Assembly: GCA_035041965.1 (NCBI GenBank)
Contig: JAPYMA010000256.1
Span: 124,001 to 188,000, forward strand
Direction of reading: 5' to 3'
Length of the DNA: 64,000 bases
Source: Anisakis pegreffii
Taxonomy: Eukaryota > Nematoda > Chromadorea > Rhabditida > Anisakidae
The position numbers were made by a program, and so were the translations under genes. The notes beneath the pieces were generated by a model. It was given only the letters and a program-made list of their open reading frames with translations, had not been told where the DNA came from and searched no databases. Each line of letters starts with the position of its first letter. Within the stretch, counting starts at the first letter, position 1. Below, piece by piece: positions 12,787-22,192 of this stretch.

Positions 12787-14400
12787 TTGAGTAACTGCGA
12801 TTGTTGTTTAGGTCGATAAAATCATTTCACGGGGTTAGACACTTCATAATGGGTTCAAGTCAATAGAATTTGTTTGTAATAGTGTATAGAGTATTAGGTT
12901 GGTGAAATCATTTCATGGGGTTGGAAGCTCAAGTATGAGTTAAATTCAATAGAATGTGTTCGTAATAGTAACTCTGATTGTTGATAACTCTTGAATTGAT
13001 TGTGAACACAATGTGAATACGGTGTTAATATGAAATTATAGGGTCAATCTTGGTCAACTAATCGACTGATTAGTATAACTGAATATCAATATAAATATAT
13101 GAACACAATATGAATATGGGATTATAGGGCCAGTCTCGGCCAATTGATTGATTGATTATAAAGAATTACTTTTCATCGAAGAAACATATTGTACGTTCGC
13201 CCAATGATGAGATTAGTGGGTATGTAAATGAAGTTTTGAGCAGCTGTAACAACAACACCACAGAAATATTTTTTGAAGAGTGACAGACGCATATGCCCTT
13301 TACCTATATCCCAGCCCCTTTCACAAGTGCAGATTATTCGAAGCACATTACGTGACGTTATGAGGAGGTTCGTTCCTTATCCACTCCTCTCACTGGTAAA
13401 CCGAAAATAGCCACACAGCTCCATGCATTGACCTAAGACGCAGGAGCTGCTGGAAAGAAGCCGTAAAAGGGGCTAAAATTTTTCACCACCTATAGTCAAC
13501 CCGCTTAATGCGTACTTATAACGTATTCACCATCACACTCCAATTAAAACAGTAACCTGTAGCATCTTCAGATGGTTGCCCAGAGTACCAAACCATATGC
13601 GTACTGTCAAACTTGCTTGTGGTGTGCGGATTACGAATCATTTAGTAAACGGTATTTATTAGGACATCAAAAGTATTCAAAATAATATCACACTACCACC
13701 GTAAAAACGCATGCACCGATGTACAACGACTTGAATCACGAGGCTGTCACAGATAAAGTGGAAGTTAAAAAGTACTCCATCTATCCTTCGCATCACGGCC
13801 ATCCAACGCGTCAATGTAAGCAACCTGTCTTGAAAAAATTTTATGATGCGCTCGACTGTGACACTGAACGTATTCGCTGACAACGTGACAGCCAGCGACA
13901 AGTCGCTCACATTGTACAGTTCTGATGAAAATAACATCCTCAATCAACTCATAATTGATCATCCAACCCCGTAAAATGATTTTACCAATCAGATCAACAA
14001 TCACAGTTACTCTGTACACTATTACGAACAAATTCTATTGATTTGAACCCGTTATGAGGTGTACAACCCCTTAAAATGATTTCACCAATCAGATCAACAA
14101 TCACAGTTACTCTGTACACTATTACGAACAAATTCTATTGATTTGAACCCGTTATGAGGTGTACAACCCCTTAAAATGATTTCACCAATCAGATCAACAA
14201 TCACAGTTACTCTGTACACTATTACGAACAAATTCTATTGATTTGAACCCGTTATGAGGTGTACAACCCCGTAAAATGATTTTACCAATCAGATCAACAA
14301 TCACAGTTACTCTGTAAACTATTACGAATACATTCTATTGAATCTAACTCATATTTGACCATCCAACCCCGCGGAATTATTTTTCGAAACAGTTCAACAT
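12787..14400. mobile_element. Foldback-like element with subrepeated arms
   Basis: The right part (about 13961-14400) consists of 100-bp tandem units. The left part (about 12787-13030) carries diverged copies of the same unit in the opposite orientation: GTAACTGCGATTGTTG and CATTTCACGGGGTT on the left match the complements of CAATCACAGTTAC and AACCCCTTAAAATG on the right. A second internal repeat (GGGTCAATCTTGGTCAA and GGGCCAGTCTCGGCCAA) occurs at about 13045 and 13130. The roughly 0.8-kb middle shows no transposase. This layout is typical of foldback elements; exact ends and a target-site duplication were not found. Confidence 0.6.
13961..14360. repeat. Tandem array of 100-bp units
   Basis: The marker CAACCCC recurs at exactly 100-bp steps from 13961 (unit starts 13961, 14061, 14161, 14261, with a decayed fifth at 14361). 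The two middle units are nearly identical and the outer ones are diverged, as expected from recent internal expansion. It forms the right arm of the foldback-like element. Confidence 0.95.
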
Positions 14401-14690
14401 CTAGATTTAACAGTCATTTGTCTGACCTTTTATCATCTGCCCGGCTGAATTGTTCAGTCATCAGCTCATTGCTTACATCTTACATCGTTGCATGCTGTAC
14501 ATTTATATTGCTCTGAATTCATAGCTTGCGGATGAATGCGAACATTCATTACCTGGTACAAGTGCATCCTTGGTGGGGAACTGTGAGGGTGCGCACACGC
14601 GCAGTGGACGTGGTCATGAACCCAAACAGTTGCCAACACACTGCTGACGTAACCTTAGCACGAATGTGAAGTTAAGACCCAGGTATTATG

Positions 14691-14820
14691 GCTTAGGCCG
14701 AGGCTCAGCCTCAGCCTAAGCATAGCCTCGGCTTCAGCCTAAGCATAGCCTCAGCCTCAGCCTAAGCATAGCTTCAGCCTCAGTCTAAGCGTGTGACTAA
14801 GGCTTCGAGCTTAGGCTTGA
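14691..14820. repeat. Degenerate GCCTAAGC-type short tandem repeat
   Basis: About six loose repeats of AGCCTAAGCATAGCCTCAGC. The complement contains many TTAGGC hexamers, which is the nematode telomere unit, but the longer irregular unit argues against a simple telomeric tract. Similar scattered CTAAGC-rich sequence lies near 32420-32490 and 38320-38360. Confidence 0.7.
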
Positions 14821-15148
14821 GCTGTTTGAGAGAGCAGCCGCCAGGTTGTGCCTACTGCGCATCACCATTATAGTGCTGTTGTGCGTTTGCGCATCCTCAC
14901 CGTTCCCCACTAAGTGCCAATTACCTAGTGGTGAAAGTTGGTACAGATTATGCCTCCACCGGGATTTGGTACAGCTCATCGCTTAAGTCGATGCATTGTA
15001 GTGATCAAGATGGCTAGCAAACAAACACATGTAATATTCACTTATTTATCCGTTAACAAATCGCCAAATTTCTGGCAATTAAGGTCACCATCAAGAAGGC
15101 GAAGCACATAGTAGATTTTAGTTAACAACAAGTACATCGTTCTATATA

Positions 15149-15282
15149 GTGTTGTGCGGTGGGGAACAGAAGCGGGATTGGGGAGAATCGGGGACATTTC
15201 GGGGACGATGAGAGTCCCTGAAGATGGCCGTGACTTGAAAATAGTCGGGGACGGGGATTCGGAGGCTTCTCACACAACACTA
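15149..15282. mobile_element. GC-rich MITE-like element, copy 1
   Basis: A 130-bp insert bounded by GTGTTGTG and CACAACAC with TA on both outer sides. Its inside is made of GGGGACGGGGA-like units. Two relatives lie at 30755-30915 and 51140-51300. Confidence 0.65.
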
Positions 15283-15472
15283 GTTCTATATATATATATG
15301 TGATTGTGATACGCACATTGTGAAGTAGACTCATACAAATAACCAGTGAAGGGAATGAGATAAATTGAACGGACAAAAAGAACATCTAATGGCTGACGAG
15401 TGCTGAAACGACGTTATGATCAATGTTGATAAAAATGCTACAACTAGGAAGAATCAACATAGCAAATAACGA

Positions 15473-16354
15473 CTAGTCTGCAGGTGTTGGAGGCTGCGAG
15501 CCGCACGCAGCGCTGATACGTTCCAAGCAAGTCGAATCAATGATATCGCTTAGATAGCGTGCGATATTAACTTCTAGTCTGCACATCGCATCGCCGGAAT
15601 CCGTTCCGCAACTGTTGCCGTAAACCTCACCGGCACATTGCGCACTGACTACAAAACCGCTGAAATGGGAATTTTCACAGTAAAAAAAGAGCAACCAATG
15701 AATATGAAGTTAGGAGTAGGGAAGGAAGAGGAGGGAGTGAAAAACATAGTTACTCGAGGGGAAATTGAAGAGCTTCCTAAACAAATATCTGGTATGATTA
15801 AAGTCAATTACCTGCAATCATCTACAGAGTCGAATCCGCTTGCTTCACATTGCCATAATCGTTGCCGCACTGTTCGATTGCCTCTAAGTTCGTCTATACA
15901 CTGCTCATTTGCTTCGAATACTGAAAAAATACAAAAATTAGAAAATTTCACGAACAGTTTACAAACGGAAATTTGCTTGAAGTTTAAGTAGTGTGAATAT
16001 TCACTCGATAGAGAATTAATTTCGTCGAATCACGTTACTGCTGATTAATCAAGAACAGATAGAAGTGTGGGGCGGAAGCAGCTCGAACATGAAAATTCAA
16101 GGCGCCACTCTATAGAACTTAAGCGTTGATGACCTTGGGTACAGGATGAGAAGCGCCAAAAAAAACTTTTGCTCTTCTCCTCACCTTTGTAACCACTACC
16201 GCATATATATTCAAATGTTGCAAAGGTCAACGGGTATCGAATCGCAGAGACAGGGTCCCGAGTCAAATTCGCAAAATTCAGTCCGGTCATGCAATCCGGC
16301 ATCGAACAACCAGCGATACCTGTTTCAATACAGTCGTGCAAACTATTGTATGGC
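15473..16354 (-). CDS. Cysteine-rich protein, 3' exons only
   Basis: Three exons splice with consistent phases: 16354-16185, 15920-15812 and 15644-15473 (stop TAG). The 149 codons hold 16 cysteines, in motifs such as GIAGCSMPDC, YICGSGYK, ANEQCIDEL, DAMCRLEV and ERISAACGSQ, ending QPPTPAD. The spacing suggests a disulphide-bonded extracellular protein. It recalls nematode-specific secreted Cys-rich families (CPG4-like or DUF19-like), but I cannot place it firmly. The first exon shown starts in phase 2, so 5' exons and any signal peptide lie upstream. Frames at about 16600-16850 are open with further cysteines but could not be joined convincingly. Confidence 0.55.
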
Positions 16355-18257
16355 CTGCAAAAAGTTTCGTGACTCTATGTAAACCCGTGACAGTCACTAA
16401 CGAAATTAACCAAAAATGCAATAATGATTTGCGAGACACTACTCATCAACAAATGAGGAGAACGTCTTACAGATTACCATTGACCAATGATTTTTATGAG
16501 GTGGGAATAGCGTTCTGAGGAGAACTTGAGAATGTTGTAGAGAATTGAAAATGTTGTTGAATTGATATTGAGCGATTCTTTTTCTATGCTTCTTGTAAAT
16601 TTTCGCAAAAATGCTTCAAAAATGTTTCTTCGATTTCATTCGACACGTTCCGTATGAGTTCTACAGTGTGGCATCTGCAGTGGATGAGAATACGCTCAAA
16701 GGTGGCTACGAACCGGCATTCACTTTGCACGGAATTGCTAGTGTTTCTGAGGGCCCGGAAAAAAGACGCAATTGATGGGAACCTTCCCGATGAACCGATT
16801 TCGAGGCGATACACTTGGAAATAGCTACGATAACATTTGCGAATCACCTGAAATTGCAGCTGGTTACAACAACTTCAAAAAACTATTTTCAGAGTGCCAT
16901 AAGCAAAGAAAAACTTCAATTTACTCGCAAATTTGCATTCGGTTTAAAGGTGAACTGAACCAATGCTTAACGCTCAAAAACAGCCACATGCAATATCATT
17001 CAATTACATGAGCTTGCTTCAATATTTTTCAAGCATTTCGTTCACATTTGTTAAAAATGATATTTGTCGGTATTTTTGCCTGTACGTTTTTGTAAACTAT
17101 GTGATACTGTTGGTGTGCATTTGCAATCTCTCAGAAAACAACAACCGAATACACGTCCCACATCGTACGACTCGAAGTAACTGACTGAAAATTCAGTGCG
17201 ACTCTTCAGAATTCTTCCGACATCCACTTACTTCGGTTAGGTTATCTGGACAACTCGTTGTGGTCTCACTGCGCACAGTAGAGAGGTGTTGTTGGGATCG
17301 TAAGCTATCGACTACACCTCTAAACACATTCAGACCTTTCGAGGCAATAAGACTCTTGAACTGGATGCCTGAGACCAGCTGCAGCAGTACTGCAACACAA
17401 AAATTACTGTAGGTCTACTCATTATACAAAAATTAGTGTAAAAAGCAAAAGTGCTATGAGTTGTCTAGTTGTGCATGCTAAAAGCGATCTTTATCGGTAC
17501 TGACGAACCCACCTACTTAGAGCTTACTTACTATTAGGCATCGGAGAGAGAGGGAAGGGGGTTCACCTCTTCTATTTAAGTAATGGCAATGATGAGTGGA
17601 TTTTGTGGAGCATTGAGAAAGAAGGTTAACAGCTATCTTGAGATGGTTAAGCATGCGGCCCTTTGCGCATGGCTATGGACACGGATTAGATACTTATTCG
17701 TGCTTAAGGGTCGGAGATGAAATGAATAAATAGTAAAAATCACAAGCTAGAGGTGCAAAATTGCAAAAATCCAATTACCGAATAGGATAGCAACGATCGG
17801 CACTGTTGTTGGTTTGGATTGGAACATTTTGAGTTGACAACAGAAAATGAATGTTGCGCTTCGAGCTGACTCTATTTAAGCATTGGCTACGTTGAATTTA
17901 GATCGGGAACACTCACGCCCAACCGAGGTATATCATGGGCAGCATGAAGTCAAAAGGCTTTTTATGAGAGGTGAGAAGGTATCGTTGTAGTAGGGCAAAA
18001 ATGAGAAGGATACAGACAAAAACAACCTATATTTGTAAACATTTGTCGAAATGGACGGATGCCTAAGATTCAAGATGTTTTGATATTATAACACCACAAT
18101 GAGCGAAGTACAAATAGATAAGAAACTGAGTGAGCCATAAAGCACATATGAGTGTAGATGTGGATCAAGACTGGATGTTTGCACGGCGTAATGATAAAAT
18201 GCTGAGAATGAAAACAACAAAATATTAATAGATAAGAAACTGAACGAGCAACCTGAT
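16355..18257. other. Upstream of the Cys-rich gene, not resolved
   Basis: May contain the missing 5' exons of the minus-strand cysteine-rich gene (candidate open stretch 16600-16850). Otherwise no gene is seen. A direct repeat of ATAGATAAGAAACTGA occurs at about 18115 and 18228. Confidence 0.35.
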
Positions 18258-18440
18258 AAGGGAAGGTCACGAACTGAACCCAGCGTTTCAGGATGAGATA
18301 TACATCAAATTATAGAACTCCTCGAGCTGATTACGAATATGGAAAAAATTTTTGCGAAATACTAAGGGGACGCGAGATATGGCGGGGAAAAGATTTTCGG
18401 TGTAGTGAAGTGATGTTCTGACGTTGTTTCAGTCAGCAGC

Positions 18441-18510
18441 GGCTTGGCGCAGCGGGTAGTGCGCTAGCGTCAAGCCTGAATGCCTGGTGGTTCTGTCCCG
18501 TGTGACGGCG
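18441..18510 (+). other. tRNA-like segment with A and B boxes (left arm)
   Basis: TGGCGCAGCGGG (18445-18456) fits an internal Pol III A box, and GGTTCTGTCCC (18489-18499) resembles a B box, 32 nt further on, the spacing found in tRNA genes. A clean cloverleaf and acceptor stem are not seen, so it is tRNA-derived rather than a tRNA gene. Confidence 0.5.
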
Positions 18511-19140
18511 AAAACTTTTTTCTTATATATTTCGAACATATTCAAACAACCATGATGTTTTGCTTCACCCCCACAGCTGTTTCAAGTTGTGGGGATATTC
18601 TTCTTTTATTTTTTGTTTTTTTTAAATTTTGTGATTTCTGTTTTTTTTAATTTTGTGATTTTTTGTTTTTTGTTACATATCATCGTAATGTGCATGTCTC
18701 TCTACAACAAAGTGATTGAAGCATAGATAAAATTTAGAATAAGAACATTTTACAATAGAATAAGAACATTAGAAGATAAATGATCACGGTTGTTAATATC
18801 ACATACTTGGACGATGTGCTACGGGAAGCACACTTCAATAGGCGTTTGGAATTCTTAAAGGTGTTCTTGAATGTAGCCATATGCGACTGTGATATCCACA
18901 ACTGTGATGAATTGTCACTTGTGAAATGTTCTTATGCAAATTTTATCTGTACATTGATCATTCTGTTGTGAATAGACATACTCATTATGATCAGATACAA
19001 ACAATCAAAAGAGCTGTCAAATTTTTCAAATATGTAAAAATGTCACCACAAAGAAAGACAGAAGTTGTGGGGGGGGGGGTGAAGCAAAACATCATGGTTG
19101 TTTGAATATGTTCGAAATATATAAGAAAAAAATTTTCGCC

Positions 19141-19208
19141 GTCACGCGGAATAGAACCACCAGGCATCCAGTCTTGATGCCAGCACACTACCCGCTGCGC
19201 CAAGCCGC
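19141..19208 (-). other. tRNA-like segment with A and B boxes (right arm)
   Basis: The same A box (complement of 19191-19202) and a B-box variant GGTTCTATTCC (complement of 19148-19158) occur on the minus strand. In this copy the segment GGCAT...ATGCC can pair as an anticodon-like stem. Confidence 0.5.
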
Positions 19209-19389
19209 TGCTGACAGAAACAAAGTCAGAACATCACTTCACTACACCGAAAATCTTTTCCCCGCCATATCTCGCGTCCCCTTAGTATTTCGCAAAAATT
19301 TTTTCCATATTCGTAATCAGCTCGAGGAGTTCTATAATTTGATGTATATGTCATCCTGAAACGCTGGGTTCAGTTCGTGACCTTCCCTT

Positions 19390-19985
19390 GTGAGTATAGT
19401 GGTACACACGGAATTGGGTTGGCAGAGTCCCGACGATTTTTGCAATCCCAAAATCGGATCGTTTTTCAGTCTTACGACTTACAGTTAGCAATTTTTGAAC
19501 AAATGCGTTCATAGTTATTGAAAAGCAATTTATCCAACAAATCATACAGGCAGTAGCATTTTAAATTCTGGAAAAAATCATCAGCATTACGAGACCTGTA
19601 CAACACAGATATAACATCAACAATTAATTTTTTTGCCACAATATGTTAAGATTTTCTGTGAATAACTTTAATAGATTTACGTTCAGTAGTTTGTATCTGA
19701 GAAGAAAGGAGATCGCACATTGTACAGAAAAGTTTTCTTGTTGCGTTGGTTTTTATAACTTCTCTATATAACGACCTGGGTTGTAACTTTCAAACAACCT
19801 ATCTGTACCATCGGTCGGTGGTTCCTTTCGGCTCGCCTTCTTATGCCACGCGGTATAGTAGTTTTGATTGAATATTTCGTTCGGTCCTCGCCCGGCCAAC
19901 GTCTTGTTTCTGATCCAATTTGGCTGAGTGCCTTTTTACTGTTTCTGGGTAGAGGATTACGGATCGCTCCTTGTATTGTTGTACA
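19390..19985. other. Non-coding or possible retrocopy body
   Basis: Read on the minus strand from the SL1 match, a frame without ATG stays open for about 45 codons, then stops. No domain is recognised. A short T-run on the plus strand near 19627 might be the remnant of a poly(A) tail if this is a retrocopied transcript. Confidence 0.3.
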
Positions 19986-20007
19986 CTCAAACTTGGGTAA
20001 TTAAACC
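19986..20007 (-). ncRNA. Perfect SL1 spliced-leader sequence
   Basis: The complement of these 22 bases matches the canonical nematode SL1 exon at every position. In a real SL RNA gene the leader is followed by a GT donor and, within about 100 nt, an Sm site. Here the next bases are TGTACAACAATAC, with no donor at the junction and no obvious Sm site. It is therefore more likely an SL1 pseudogene or the 5' end of a retrotransposed trans-spliced mRNA than a functional SL RNA gene. Confidence 0.75.
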
Positions 20008-22192
20008 TTTTATCAACATACTAAATAATGCGAGCGCGTAATATACGGAATGAGCATCACATCATAACACTATGTGAATAGGATCTAACATAATATATCG
20101 TACATTATAAAGTTTATAAAGTTTCGGAATGTCCTTTATATATTGTTATGCCCACTCAGAGCAATCTGTTTTAGTCACATAATAATCACCATAGATTTTG
20201 TACTTTCGTTTATATTTTTGTTTAATAATCGCGATATTTCGCGACACACGCGTTCCTCGACAACATGTTTCTTTCGAAATTCGCAAATGCTTCAACCTGA
20301 TTAAAAGTGCATGGTAGAGATTACAGAATTCGTAAATTAAAAATTACTAAAACAACTGAAATTGAATCGTCAATGAAAGCAATGATCATCAACATTGTAA
20401 CAAAGAATGGAATTAAAATTTACAGGCTAACAACTGATAGAATGCAATGAAAGTTGAAATAAGCTTTGAAAAACGACAACGTTCGTCGTTGAGTCACTCA
20501 TTCGCGTTCTATTTTTACAGAAAAAGGAAATACATAGAAATCTCGTTCATTTTCGATGCTTCTCAGTTTTCATCGATCTGAGCGATTTTTTCCACATTCG
20601 CAGCTTTTTTCTTCATTTCTTCGTGCAAATGCATTTCAGAAATTATTCTGTGATTCTTTCACAATTTTTCGAAATCACGTTCACTGCCATTCTGAGATGA
20701 ATCAATTGCCATCGATGAGATGAATTACGGTTCATCATCCTTTTCCCTCCCCGCACCAAACAGACTCCAAGATAATTTCACTACCAGTTCCATATTACTT
20801 TTCTTCACGACCGTATACCCATACAATCTCTTCCTCGTAGCCAGTAGCCAGGATCGTCCATATGTCTCATCAAATGCATTGAATTTGGTATTCTGCGCTC
20901 GTTAATCCTTACCAGAGGTGCATGCAGAAGAAGGAGATTATTGGCGATATTCGTGAAACTCCGCATTAAAATCAGTAAGGCTAATTTATGAATTTATTTT
21001 TTCACTGAACTTAGCTGGGTTTAGGATTTATTCAGCCTGCGTTTATTTCGACTCAGGCTCATGCTTTCACTCAGACTCAGGATCAGGTTTAGCCTTTAAC
21101 TAATGATGGTGCTCCGTGAGACTTCATTATGATGGACGATCGGTTCCATTTCGTTTATACGGTTTTACTGACGCTTTGTGGATAATACATTGAAATATTT
21201 CATTTGTATATCAGATAAACCTTGGAAAATATGTGAAACATTAATAAAACTTAATGTTGTTTAGATGGAATTACTCATTTTGTATTCTGCTAATAAACGT
21301 TGATTGACTTTCGATAGGCGAATATTGAAATTCATTTTCAAAACTGAATTTTTATATTACTTATTGCTAGTATATTGCTGAATTATAGTAGCTGTATAAT
21401 AATATTAACATATAGGCTGTAGAAGTGATAAGCTTTCAAAAGCATCCACCTATCTTTACCTCCCTCGCCCCTCTCCGCCTTCTTTCGTCTGTCTCCCATC
21501 CCCATCTCTCCTTCTTCCCCTTTGGCTCGCCCTCCACCCTTGTTCCTTCTGTCTGAAGATAAGTTCAAAAGTGGATAATGCGAACACTCATGCAGTATAT
21601 GGAGTGTTGTTTTTATTGTAAGGAAACTCATTTCTTACGGCAATGTTGTGTGAGCACTTTGAAAGAAAACATTTCCACTTTCCATCCCATATATTCAAAC
21701 CCTTCAAAGGAGCAAAGAATCGGCATTCAGTACTTTTTATGAAATCTCAACTAAAAGTTGTCTAATTCCCCCTCCCCCACTCACCCCCGCCCCTCGGTCG
21801 TAAATCATCTTCGAGCAAATATGCGTATATTAGTGATGGTAACCGACCGAATTTCGGTCGGAAAAAGCCGGCAGAGTATGGTCGGAGTTCCGAAATTCGG
21901 ATTACGAGCGAAGAGTTCTGAAATTCGGTCGGAATTCCGAATTTCGGAATGTTTAAAGTCGATTTGGTCGGATTGCGACCGAAGTGAAATTTCGTTCGGA
22001 TGCTATCAGCAATTAACTACGATCATTGTTGCCAATAATATAGTTCCCTCCGCAAAACTGTTCGCAGAATTTGCATTGTACAAAAAGACAATAATGAGCA
22101 AAATCAACGCAAACGTTCACAAATTATCAAACAACAATTTCTTCATCATTAACACAGCACAATCAAAATTCAAAAAAGATTTCCAACATGAA
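20008..22192. other. Intergenic downstream of GART, low-complexity patches
   Basis: No gene supported. A CT-rich patch lies at 21450-21540, and a block at 21840-21990 is built of short palindromic pieces such as GGTCGGAATTCCGAA and ACCGAATTTCGGT. The frame across the latter is not convincing. Confidence 0.45.

Larger units (their letters stand above)
18258..19389. mobile_element. Long inverted-repeat element with tRNA-like arms
   Basis: The arms at about 18258-18585 and 19062-19389 are roughly 330-bp inverted copies with scattered substitutions, around a 480-bp spacer without a recognisable gene. Both arms contain a tRNA-like segment. The inner border on the right is a G-run that is longer than its counterpart. 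It is a non-autonomous foldback structure or two opposed copies of a tRNA-derived SINE. Confidence 0.75.

Noticed and set aside
18441..18510. Functional tRNA gene
   Set aside because: A and B boxes are present but no 7-bp acceptor stem or normal anticodon loop can be drawn; better as a tRNA-derived repeat.
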